64,000 nucleotides of DNA from Euonymus europaeus. Its lineage: Eukaryota > Streptophyta > Magnoliopsida > Celastrales > Celastraceae. Position numbers and translations under genes: made by a program. The stretch spans positions 11,616,501-11,680,500 of the forward strand of contig OY756967.1 of assembly GCA_963580455.1 (NCBI GenBank). The letters are read 5' to 3'. Every line of letters begins with the position of its first letter. Positions within the stretch are counted from its first letter, which is position 1. Under the pieces are notes generated by a model, which was not told the DNA's origin, searched no databases, and worked only from the letters and a program-made list of their open reading frames with translations. Below, one piece after another: positions 53,090 to 64,000 of this stretch.

Positions 53090-54830
53090 GCAACTTCGGA
53101 CAATCAAAGTTGCTCGGTGTATAATTTATATTGTTCTACTAAGTCAAATTTTACGAGTATAAGCTTTCAAGATTATTTCGATGCCAAAACATTAACTTTC
53201 TATGACAAATGGACAAAACCGTTAAAAGCTCCTCCATAGAAAGAGTTGAGCAACTTCGGACAATCAATGTTGCTCGGTGTACACTTTTTATTGTTCTGTT
53301 ATGTTAAATTTTACGAAAATGAGCTTGCACGATTATTTCGATGCCAAAACACCAACTTTCTATGACAAATGGACAAAATCGTTAAAAGCACCTCCATAGC
53401 GAGAGTTGAGCAACTTCGAACAATCAAAGTTGCTCGGTGTACACTTTTTATTGTTCTTTTATGTTAAATTTTACGAAAATGTGCTTCTAGGATTATTTCG
53501 ATGCCAAAACACAAACTTTCTATGACAAATGGACAAAACCGTTAAAAGCACTTCCATAGCGAGAGTTGAGCAACTTCGGACTATCGAAGTTGCTCGGTGT
53601 ACACTTTTTATTATTCTACTAAGTCAAATTTTACGAGTATAAGCTTTCAAGATTATTTCGATGCCAAAACATTAACTTTCTATGACAAATGGACAAAACC
53701 GTTAAAAGCTCTTCCATAGAAAGAGTTGAGCAACTTCGAACAATCAAAGTTGCTCGGTGTACAATTTATATTGTTCTACTAAGTCAAATTTTACGAGTAT
53801 AAGCTTTCAAGATTATTTCGATGCCAAAACATTAACTTTCTATGACAAATGGACAAAACCGTTAAAAGCACCTCCATAGCGAGAGTTGAGCAACTTCGGA
53901 CAATCAAAGTTGCTCGGTGTAGACTTTATATTGTTCTACTAAGTCAAATTTTATGAGTATAAGCTTCCAAGATTATTTCGATGCCAAAACATTAACTTTC
54001 TATGACAAATGGACAAAACTGTTAAAAGCTCCTCCATAGAGAGAGTTGAGCAACTTCGGACTATCGAAGTTGCTCGGTTTACACTTTTTATTATTTTTCT
54101 ATGTTAAATTTTATGAAAATGAGCTTTCAGGATTATTTCGATGCCAAAACACCAACTTTCTATGACAAATGGACAAAACCGTTAAAAGAACCTCCATAGC
54201 GAGAGTTGAGCAACTTCGGACAATCAAAGTTGCTCGGTGTATAATTTATATTGTTCTACTAAGTCAAATTTTACGAGTATAAGCTTTCAAGATTATTTCG
54301 ATGCCAAAACATTAACTTTCTATGACAAATGGACAAAACCGTTAAAAGCTCCTCCATAGAAAGAGTTGAGCAACTTCGGACAATCAAAGTTGCTCGGTGT
54401 ACACTTTTTATTGTTCTTTTATGTTAAATTTTACGAAAATGAGCTTGCACGATTATTTCGATGCCAAAACACCAACTTTCTATGACAAATGGACAAAATC
54501 GTTAAAAGCACCTCCATAGCGAGAGTTGAGCAACTTCGAACAATCAAAGTTGCTCGGTGTACACTTTTTATTGTTCTTTTATGTTAAATTTTACGAAAAT
54601 GTGCTTCCAGGATTATTTCGATGCCAAAACACAAACTTTCTATGACAAATGGACAAAACCGTTAAAAGCACTTCCATAGCGAGAGTTGAGCAACTTCGGA
54701 CTATCGAAGTTGCTCGGTGTACACTTTTTATTATTCTACTAAGTCAAATTTTACGAGTATAAGCTTTCAAGATTATTTCGATGCCAAAACATTAACTTTC
54801 TATGACAAATGGACAAAACCGTTAAAAGCT
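53090..54830. repeat. 7-monomer tandem repeat (1120 bp), about 1.55 copies
   Basis: The series ataatttatattg, gaaaatgagcttgcacg with aaaatcgttaaaagcacc, gaaaatgtgctt with cacaaac, and the A-to-B junction ttattattctactaag occurs at 53121-53620 and again 1120 bp later at 54241-54740. A third partial instance lies at 56641-56980, 2240 bp after the second. Confidence 0.83.
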
Positions 54831-57700
54831 CCTCCATAGCGAGAGTTGAGCAACTTCGAACAATCAAAGTTGCTCGGTGTACAATTTATATTGTTCTACT
54901 AAGTCACATTTTACGAGTATAAGCTTTCAAGATTATTTCGATGCCAAAACATTAAATTTCTTTGACAAATGGACAAAACCGTTAAAAGCTCCTCCATAGA
55001 AAGAGTTGAGCAACTTCGGACAATCAAAGTTGCTCGGTGTACACTTTTTATTGTTCTTCTATGTTAAATTTTACGAAAATGAGCTTCCGGGGTTATTTCG
55101 ATGCCAAAACACCAACTTTCTATGACAAATGGACAAAACCGTTAAAAGCTCCTCCATAGAGAGAGTTGAGCAACTTCGGACTACCAAAGTTGCTCGGTGT
55201 ACACTTTTTATTGTTCTTCTATGTTAAATTTTACGAAAATGAGCTTCCGGGGTTATTTCGATGCCAAAACACCAACTTTCTATGACAAATGGACAAAACC
55301 GTTAAAAGCTCCTCCATAGAGAGAGTTGAGCAACTTCGGACTATCAAAGTTGCTCGGTGTACACTTTTTATTGTTCTTCTATGTTAAATTATACGAAAAT
55401 GAGCTTGCACGATTATTTCGATGCCAAAACACCAACTTTCTATGACAAATAGACAAAACTGTTAAAAACTCCTCCATAGAGAGAGTTGAGCAACTTCGGA
55501 CAATCAATGTTGCTCGGTGTACACTTTTTATTGTCCTTTTATGTTAAATTTTACGAAAATGAGCTTGCACGATTATTTCGATGCCAAAACACCAACTTCC
55601 TATGACAAATGGACAAAACCGTTAAAAGAACCTCCATAGCGAGAGTTGAGCAACTTCGGACTATCAAAGTTGCTCGGTGTACAATTTATATTGTTCTACT
55701 AAGTCAAATTTTACGAGTATAAGCTTTCAAGATTATTTCGATGCCAAAACATTAACTTTCTATGACAAATGGACAAAACTGTTAAAAGCACCTCCATAGA
55801 AAGAGTTGAGCATCTTCGGAAAATCAAAGTTGCTCGGTGTACACTTTTTATTGTTCTGTTATGTTAAATTTTACGAAAATGAGCTTCCAGGATTATTTCG
55901 ATGCCAAAATACCAACTTTCTATGACAAATGGACAAAACCGTTAAAAGCTCCTCCGTAGAGAGAGTTGAGCAACTTCAGACTATCGAAGTTGCTCGGTGT
56001 ACACTTTTTATTATTTTTCTATGTTAAATTTTATGAAAATGATCTTCCCGGATTATTTCGATGCCAAAACACCAACTTTCTATGACAAATGGACAAAACC
56101 GTTAAAAGCACCTCCATAGCGAGAGTTGAGCAACTCCGGACAATCAAAGTTGCTTAGTGTACAATTTATATTGTTCTACTAAGTCAAATTTTACGAGTAT
56201 AAGCTTGCAAGATTATTTCGATGCCAAAACATTAACTTTCTATTGCAAACGGACAAAACCGTTAAAAGCTCCTCCATAGAAAGAGTTGAGCAACTTCGGA
56301 CAATCAAAGTTGCTCGGTGTACACTTTTTATTGTTCTTTTATGATAAATTTTACGAAAATGAGCTTCCAGGATTATTTCGATGCCAAAATACCAACTTTC
56401 TATGACAAATGGACAAAACCGTTAAAAGCTCCTCCATAGAGAGAGTTGAGCAACTTCGGACTATCGAAGTTGCTCGGTGTACACTTTTTATTATTTTTCT
56501 ATGTTAAATTTTATGAAAATGAGCTTTCAGGATTATTTCGATGCCAAAACACCAACTTTCTATGACAAATGGACAAAACCGTTAAAAGCACCTCCATAGC
56601 GAGAGTTGAGCAACTTCGGACAATCAAAGTTGCTCGGTGTATAATTTTTATTGTTCTTTTATGTTAAATTTTACGAAAATGAGCTTGCACGATTATTTCG
56701 ATGCCAAAACACAAACTTTCTATGACAAATGGACAAAATCGTTAAAATCACCTCCATAGCGAGAGTTGAGCAACTTCGAACAATCAAAGTTGCTCGGTGT
56801 ACACTTTTTATTGTTCTTTTATGTTAAATTTTACGAAAATGTGCTTCCAGGATTATTTCGATGCCAAAACACAAACTTTCTATGACAAATGGACAAAACC
56901 GTTAAAAGCACTTCCATAGCGAGAGTTGAGCAACTTCGGACTATCGAAGTTGCTCGGTGTACACTTTTTATTATTCTACTAAGTCAAATTTTACGAGTAT
57001 AATCTTTCAAGATTATTTCGATGCCAAAACATTACCTTTCTATGACAAATGGACAAAACCGTTAAAAGCTCCTCCATAGCGAGAGTTGAGCAACTTCGAA
57101 CAATCAAAGTTGCTCGGTGTACAATTTATATTGTTCTACTAAGTCACATTTTACGAGTATAAGCTTTCAAGATTATTTCGATGCCAAAACATTAAATTTC
57201 TTTGACAAATGGACAAAACCGTTAAAAGCTCCTCCATAGAAAGAGTTGAGCAACTTCGGACAATCAAAGTTGCTCGGTGTACACTTTTTATTGTTCTTCT
57301 ATGTTAAATTTTACGAAAATGAGCTTCCGGGGTTATTTCGATGCCAAAACACCAACTTTCTATGACAAATGGACAAAACCGTTAAAAGCTCCTCCATAGA
57401 GAGAGTTGAGCAACTTCGGACTATCAAAGTTGCTCGGTGTACACTTTTTATTGTTCTTCTATGTTAAATTATACGAAAATCAGCTTGCACGATTATTTCG
57501 ATGCCAAAACACCAACTTTCTATGACAAATAGACAAAACTGTTAAAAACTCCTCCATAGAGAGAGTTGAGCAACTTCGGACAATCAATGTTGCTCGGTGT
57601 ACACTTTTTATTGTCCTTTTATGTTAAATTTTACGAAAATGAGCTTGCACGATTATTTCGATGCCAAAACACCAACTTCCTATGACAAATGGACAAAACC
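54390..57700. repeat. 14-monomer duplication (2240 bp offset)
   Basis: The segment 54390-55610 recurs at about 56630-57690. The marker attaaatttctttgac lies near 54951 and 57191. The offset drops from 2240 to 2080 after about 55220 because one cttccggggtt monomer is doubled in the first copy (55081 and 55241). The segment between the two copies, 55650-56640, is the +4000-bp copy described for 51200-52645, so this area is a mosaic of interleaved duplications. Confidence 0.8.
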
Positions 57701-59349
57701 GTTAAAAGCTTTTCCATAGAGAGAGTTTAGCAACTTCGGACTATCAATGTTGCTCGGTGTACACTTTATATAGTTCTACTAAGTCAAATTTTATGAGTAT
57801 AAGCTTCCAAGATTATTTCGACGCCAAAACATTAAACTTTCTATGAAAAATGGACAAAACTGTTAAAAGCACCTCCATAGAAAGAGTTGAGCAACATCGG
57901 ACAATCAATGTTGCTCGGTGTACACTTTTTATTGTTCTTTTATGTTAAATTTTACGAAAATGAGCTTCCAGGATTATTTCGATGCCAAAACACCAACTTT
58001 CTATGACAAATGGACAAAACCGTTAAAAGCTCTTGCATAGAGAGAGTTGAGCAACTTCGGACTATCGAAGTTGCTCGATGTACACTTTTTATTATTTTTC
58101 TATGTTAAATTTTATGAAAATGAGCTTCCAGGATTATTTCGATGCCAAAACACCAACTTTCTATGACAAATGGACAAAACCGTTAAAAGCACCTCAATAG
58201 CGAGAGTTGAGCAACTTCGTACAATCAAAGTTGCTCGGTGTACAATTTATATTGTTCTACTAAGTCAAATTTTACGAGTATAAGCTTTCAAGATTATTTC
58301 GATGCCAAAACATTAACTTTCTATGACAAATGGACAAAACCGTTAAAAGCTCCTCCCTAGAGAGAGTTGAGCAACTTCGGACAGTCAAAGTTGCTCGGTG
58401 TACACTTTTTATTGTTCTTCTATGTTAAATTTTACGAAAATGAGCTTCCGGGGTTATTTCGATGCCAAAATACCAACTTTCTATGACAAATGGACAAAAC
58501 CATTAAAAGCTCCTCCATAGAGAGAGTTGAGCAACTTCGGACTATCGAAGTTGCTCGGTGTACACTTTTTATTATTTTTCTATGTTAAATTTTATGAAAA
58601 TGAGCTTTCAGGATTATTTCGATGCCAAAACACCAACTTTCTATGACAAATGGACAAAACCGTTAAAAGCACCTCCATAGCGAGAGTTGAGCAACTTCGG
58701 ACAATCAAAGTTGCTCGGTGTATAATTTATATTGTTCTACTAAGTCACATTTTACGAGTATACGCTTTCAAGATTATTTCGATGCCAAAACATTAACTTT
58801 CTTTGACAAATGGACAAAACCGTTAAAAGCTCCTCCATAGAAAGAGTTGAGCAGCTTCGGACAATCAAAGTTGCTCGGTGTACACTTTTTATTGTTCTTC
58901 TATGTTAAATTTTACGAAAATGAGCTTGCACGATTATTTTGATGCCAAAACACCAACTTTCAATGACAAATAGACAAAACTGTTAAAAACTCCTCCATAG
59001 AGAGAGTTGAGCAACTTCGGACAATCAATGTTGCTCGGTGTACACTTTTTATTGTCCTTTTATGTTAAATTTTACGAAAATGAGTTTGCACGATTATTTC
59101 GATGCCAAAACACCAACATCCTATGACAAATGGACAAAACCGTTAAAAGCTTTTCCATAGAGAGAGTTTAGCAACTTCGGACTATCAAAGTTGCTCGGTG
59201 TACACTTTATATAGTTCTACTAAGTCAAATTTTATGAGTATAAGCTTCCAAGATTATTTCGATGCCAAAACATTAACTTTCTATGACAAATGGACAAAAC
59301 TGTTAAAAGCACCTCCATAGAAAGAGTTGAGCAACTTCGGACAATCAAT
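57701..59349. repeat. Mixed A/B monomers before the 1979-bp repeats
   Basis: No gene is seen. About ten monomers of ordinary type. One B copy near 57830 has an extra A (attaaacttt), and one near 58740 has gtatacgctttc in place of the HindIII site. The last monomers, with acaccaacatcc near 59111 and tatatagttct near 59209, resemble the 39.1-39.3 kb and 45.2-45.4 kb region. Confidence 0.75.
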
Positions 59350-61328
59350 GTTGCTCGGTGTACACTTTTTATTGTTCTTTTATGTTAAATTTTTCGAAAA
59401 TGAGCTTCCAGGAATATTTCGATGCCAAAACACCAACTTTCTTCGACAAATAGACAAAACATTTAAAAACACCTCAATAGAGAGAGTTGAGCAACTTCGG
59501 ACAATCAATGTTGCTCGGTGTACACTTTTTATTGTTCTTTTATGTTAAATTTTACGAAAATGAGCTTGCACGATTATTTCGATGCCAAAACACCAACTTT
59601 CTATGACAAATGGACAAAATCGTTAAAAGCTGAAATAGAGAGAGTATTGCAACTTCGGACTATCAAAGTTGCTCGGTGTACACTTTATATTGTTCTACTA
59701 GAGAGAGTTGAGCAACTTCGGACAATCAAAGTTGCTTAGTGTACAATTTATATTGTTCTACTAAGTCAAATATTACGAGTATAAGCTTGCAAGATTATTT
59801 CGATGCCAAAACATTAACTTTCTATGGCAAATGGACAAAACCGTTAAAAGCTCCTCCATAGAAAGAGTTGAGCAACTTCGGACAATCAAAGTTGCTCGGT
59901 GTACACTTTTTATTGTTCTGCTAAGTCAAATTTTATGAGTATAAGCTTCCAAGATTATTTCGATGCCAAAACATTAACTTTCTATGACAAATGGACAAAA
60001 CTGTTAAAAGCTCCTCCATAGAGAGAGTTGAGCAACTTCGGACTATCGAAGTTGCTCGGTGTACACTTTTTATTATTTTTCTATGTTAAATTTTATGAAA
60101 ATGAGCTTTCAGGATTATTTCGATGCAAAAACACCAACTTTCTATGACAAATGGACAAAACCGTTAAAAGCACCTCCATAGCGAGAGTTGAGCAACTTCG
60201 GACAATCAAAGTTGCTCGGTGTATAATTTATATCTTTCTACTAAGTCAAATTTTACGAGTATAAGCTTTCAAGATTATTTCGATGCCAAAACATTAACTT
60301 TCTATGACAAATGGACAAAACCGTTAAAAGCTCCTCCATAGAAAGAGTTGAGCAACTTCGGACAATCAATGTTGCTCGGTGTACACTTTTTATTGTTCTT
60401 TTATGTTAAATTTTACGAAAATGAGCTTGCACGATTATTTCGATGCCAAAACACCAACTTTCTATGATAAATGGACAAAATCGTTAAAAGCTGAAATATA
60501 GAGAGTATTGCAACTTCGGACTATCAAAGTTGCTCGGTGTACACTTTATATTGTTCTACTAAGTCAAATTTTACGAGTATAAGCTTCCAAGATTATTTCG
60601 ATGCCAAAACATTAACTTTCTATGACAAATGGACCAAACTGTTAAAAGCACCTCCATAGAAAGAGTTGAGCATCTTCGGACAATCAAAGTTGCTCGGTGT
60701 ACACTTTTTATTGTTCTTTTATGTTAAATTTTACGAAAATGTGCTTCCAGGATTATTTCGATGCCAAAACACCAACTTTCTATGACAAAAGGACAAAACC
60801 GTTAAAAGCACTTCCATAGAGAGAGTTGAGCAACTTCGGACTATCGAAGTTGCTCGGTGTACACTTTTTATTATTCTTCTATGTTAAATTTTATGAAAAT
60901 GAGCTTCCGGGATTATTTCGATGCCAAAACACCAACTTTCTATGACAAATGGACAAAACCGTTAAAAGCACCTCCATAGCGAGAGTTGAGCAACTTCGAA
61001 CAATCAAAGTTGCTCGGTGTACAATTTATATTGTTCTACTAAGTCACATTTTACGAGTATAAGCTTTCAAGATTATTTCGATGCCAAAACATTAACTTTC
61101 TTTCACAAATGGACAAAACCGTTAAAAGCTCCTCTATAGAAAGAGTTGAGCAACTTCGGACAATCAAAGTTGCTCGGTGTACACTTTTTATTGTTCTTCT
61201 ATGTTAAATTTTACGAAAATGAGCTTCCGGGGTTATTTCGATGCCAAAACACCAACTTTCTATGACAAATGGACAAAACCGTTAAAATCTCCTCCATAGA
61301 GAGAGTTGAGCAACTTCGGACTATCAAA
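59350..61328. repeat. 1979-bp HOR unit, copy 1 of 2, with truncated monomer
   Basis: The unit equals twelve monomers plus one 63-bp remnant minus 4 bp from two type C copies. Markers at +1979 bp: aatttttcgaaaatg, ttcttcgacaaatag, acctcaatag, gttctactagagagag, aaatattacgag, ttctgctaag, tatctttctac, ctatgataaatgg, ctgaaatatag, ggaccaaac, acaaaaggac and ctttcacaaatgg. Copy differences seen are aactttct versus aattttct near 59607/61574 and gatgcaaaaac versus gatgccaaaac near 60123/62102. Confidence 0.92.
59652..59714. repeat. 63-bp truncated monomer (97-bp internal deletion)
   Basis: Two consecutive aacttcgg landmarks are only 63 bp apart (59651 and 59714) where 160 bp is normal. The join reads gttctactagagagag: the left part is the B start ttctacta, and the right part is gagagagttgag from near the end of a monomer. 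The 97 missing bases lie between two TA dinucleotides, a 2-bp microhomology. The same join is present at about 61680 in the second 1979-bp unit. Confidence 0.9.
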
Positions 61329-63307
61329 GTTGCTCGGTGTACACTTTTTATTGTTCTTTTATGTTAAATTTTTCGAAAATGAGCTTCCAGGAATATTTCG
61401 ATGCCAAAACACCAACTTTCTTCGACAAATAGACAAAACATTTAAAAACACCTCAATAGAGAGAGTTGAGCAACTTCGGACAATCAATGTTGCTCGGTGT
61501 ACACTTTTTATTGTTCTTTTATGTTAAATTTTACGAAAATGAGCTTGCACGATTATTTCGATGCCAAAACACCAATTTTCTATGACAAATGGACAAAATC
61601 GTTAAAAGCTGAAATAGAGAGAGTATTGCAACTTCGGACTATCAAAGTTGCTCGGTGTACACTTTATATTGTTCTACTAGAGAGAGTTGAGCAACTTCGG
61701 ACAATCAAAGTTGCTTAGTGTACAATTTATATTGTTCTACTAAGTCAAATATTACGAGTATAAGCTTGCAAGATTATTTCGATGCCAAAACATTAACTTT
61801 CTATGGCAAATGGACAAAACCGTTAAAAGCTCCTCCATAGAAAGAGTTGAGCAACTTCGGACAATCAAAGTTGCTCGGTGTACACTTTTTATTGTTCTGC
61901 TAAGTCAAATTTTATGAGTATAAGCTTCCAAGATTATTTCGATGCCAAAACATTAACTTTCTATGACAAATGGACAAAACTGTTAAAAGCTCCTCCATAG
62001 AGAGAGTTGAGCAACTTCGGACTATCGAAGTTGCTCGGTGTACACTTTTTATTATTTTTCTATGTTAAATTTTATGAAAATGAGCTTTCAGGATTATTTC
62101 GATGCCAAAACACCAACTTTCTATGACAAATGGACAAAACCGTTAAAAGCACCTCCATAGCGAGAGTTGAGCAACTTCGGACAATCAAAGTTGCTCGGTG
62201 TATAATTTATATCTTTCTACTAAGTCAAATTTTACGAGTATAAGCTTTCAAGATTATTTCGATGCCAAAACATTAACTTTCTATGACAAATGGACAAAAC
62301 CGTTAAAAGCTCCTCCATAGAAAGAGTTGAGCAACTTCGGACAATCAATGTTGCTCGGTGTACACTTTTTATTGTTCTTTTATGTTAAATTTTACGAAAA
62401 TGAGCTTGCACGATTATTTCGATGCCAAAACACCAACTTTCTATGATAAATGGACAAAATCGTTAAAAGCTGAAATATAGAGAGTATTGCAACTTCGGAC
62501 TATCAAAGTTGCTCGGTGTACACTTTATATTGTTCTACTAAGTCAAATTTTACGAGTATAAGCTTCCAAGATTATTTCGATGCCAAAACATTAACTTTCT
62601 ATGACAAATGGACCAAACTGTTAAAAGCACCTCCATAGAAAGAGTTGAGCATCTTCGGACAATCAAAGTTGCTCGGTGTACACTTTTTATTGTTCTTTTA
62701 TGTTAAATTTTACGAAAATGTGCTTCCAGGATTATTTCGATGCCAAAACACCAACTTTCTATGACAAAAGGACAAAACCGTTAAAAGCACTTCCATAGAG
62801 AGAGTTGAGCAACTTCGGACTATCGAAGTTGCTCGGTGTACACTTTTTATTATTCTTCTATGTTAAATTTTATGAAAATGAGCTTCCGGGATTATTTCGA
62901 TGCCAAAACACCAACTTTCTATGACAAATGGACAAAACCGTTAAAAGCACCTCCATAGCGAGAGTTGAGCAACTTCGAACAATCAAAGTTGCTCGGTGTA
63001 CAATTTATATTGTTCTACTAAGTCACATTTTACGAGTATAAGCTTTCAAGATTATTTCGATGCCAAAACATTAACTTTCTTTCACAAATGGACAAAACCG
63101 TTAAAAGCTCCTCTATAGAAAGAGTTGAGCAACTTCGGACAATCAAAGTTGCTCGGTGTACACTTTTTATTGTTCTTCTATGTTAAATTTTACGAAAATG
63201 AGCTTCCGGGGTTATTTCGATGCCAAAACACCAACTTTCTATGACAAATGGACAAAACCGTTAAAATCTCCTCCATAGAGAGAGTTGAGCAACTTCGGAC
63301 TATCAAA
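61329..63307. repeat. 1979-bp HOR unit, copy 2 of 2
   Basis: Direct partner of 59350-61328 with the same ordered markers, including the truncated monomer near 61680. It ends in a monomer with gttaaaatctcc near 63262, matching 61283, after which the array continues with aaattatacg and gcttgcacg. Confidence 0.92.
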
Positions 63308-64000
63308 GTTGCTCGGTGTACACTTTTTACTGTTCTTCTATGTTAAATTATACGAAAATGAGCTTGCACGATTATTTCGATGCCAAAACAACAACTTTCT
63401 ATGACAAATAGACAAAACTGTTAAAAACTCCTCCATAGAGAGAGTTGAGCAACTTCGGACAATCAATGTTGCTCGGTGTACACTTTTTATTGTCCTTTTA
63501 TGTTAAATTTTACGAAAATGAGCTTGCACAATTATTTCGATGCCAAAACACCAACTTCCTATGACAAATCGACAAAACCGTTAAAAGCTTTTCCATAGAG
63601 AGAGTTTAGCAACTTCGAACTATCAAAGTTGCTCGGTGTACACTTTATATAGTTCTACTAAGTCAAATTTTATGAGTATAAGCTTCCAAGATTATTTCGA
63701 TGCCAAAACATGAACTTTCTATGACAAATGGACAAAACTGTTAAAAGCACCTCCATAGAAAGAGTTGAGCAACTTCGGACAATCAATGTTGCTCGGTGTA
63801 CACTTTTTATTGTTCTTTTATGTTAAATTTTACGAAAATGAGCTTCCAGGGATATTTCGATGCCAAAACACCAACTTTCTATGACAAATGGACAAAACCG
63901 TTAAAAGCTCTTCCATAGAGAGAGTTGAGCAACTTCGGACTATCGAAGTTGCTCGTTGTACACTTTTTATTATTTTTCTATGTTAAATTTTATGAAAATG
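63308..64000. repeat. Terminal monomers of the window
   Basis: No gene is seen. About four ordinary monomers, similar in variant order to 57421-58080 (aaattatacg with aaatagac, tcctttt, tatatagttct, then a perfect-dyad A copy). The window stops 27 bp into a monomer, at gaaaatg, so the array continues to the right. Confidence 0.85.

Larger units (their letters stand above)
1..64000. repeat. Satellite DNA array, 160-bp monomer, about 400 head-to-tail copies
   Basis: The same landmarks (aagttgctcggtgtacac, atttcgatgccaaaac, ctatgacaaatgg) recur every 160 bp from the first to the last base; for example the tct(t/a)ct phase point falls at 1, 161, 321, 481, 641, 801 and 961. All copies point the same way, none is inverted, and no non-satellite sequence longer than a few bases separates them. 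Net drift over the window is only 27 bp, so indels are rare. The array begins and ends inside a repeat, so its true ends lie outside. Satellites of near-nucleosomal length organised like this are typical of centromeric or pericentromeric heterochromatin, where they can be bound by CENH3/CENP-A nucleosomes; that role is inferred from organisation only. The family was not recognised by name. Confidence 0.98.

Noticed and set aside
1..64000. Known plant satellites such as the Arabidopsis 180-bp repeat
   Set aside because: Monomer length is 160 bp and I could not line up the sequence with any family I remember well. I therefore give no family name or species.
1..64000. CRISPR array, because of short repeats at regular spacing
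   Set aside because: The conserved segments are not separated by unique spacers; the entire 160 bp is repeated, and there are no cas genes.

Overview
The whole 64 kb window is one uninterrupted head-to-tail tandem array of a 160-bp satellite monomer. There are about 400 copies, all in the same orientation, and the array runs off both ends of the window. I find no protein-coding gene, rRNA, tRNA, CRISPR array, transposon or unique DNA. The monomer is AT-rich (59 G or C in one typical 160-bp copy, about 37%). A near-nucleosomal monomer length, thousands of diverged variants and nested higher-order duplications are what is seen in eukaryotic centromeric or pericentromeric heterochromatin. I suspect a flowering plant, but I do not recognise the monomer as a named family and cannot give a species.

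Three monomer classes are visible. Type A carries tcttctatgttaaa, then gaaaatgagctt and caccaac. Type B carries tctactaagtcaaa, then gagtataagctt (a HindIII site) and cattaac. Type C is a 158-bp A derivative in which the usual ctcctccat is replaced by ctgaaat and gttgagcaac by gtattgcaac. Every monomer has a strong inverted repeat. In the best copies it is a perfect 11-bp stem (GAGCAACTTCG / CGAAGTTGCTC) around a 6-nt spacer, followed 2 bp later by the palindrome GTGTACAC.

Layout. 1-3959: diverged A/B monomers with an A-A-B trimer rhythm. 3960-7228: a 1.6-kb 10-monomer block in two copies. 7229-12204: irregular A/B mix with small internal slippage duplications. 12205-23078: a 5.3-5.6 kb block in two copies. 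22475-27316: three copies of an exact 1600-bp 10-mer higher-order repeat (HOR). 27317-29890: an 8-mer (1281 bp) twice. A 4.84-kb segment containing the last 10-mer and both 8-mers (25675-30510) is repeated at 31115-35950. 36865-48910: a roughly 6-kb block twice, almost identical. 48911-58900: a patchwork of 7-, 9-, 14- and 25-monomer duplications. 59350-63307: a 1979-bp unit twice, each carrying a 63-bp truncated monomer.

The array therefore shows layered amplification: old diverged monomers on the left, then repeated local segmental duplications, with the most recent ones in the middle and right. The short open frames that occur in it are by-products of the monomer sequence and are not annotated as genes. 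Boundaries of duplicated blocks were found by eye and are good to some tens of bases.
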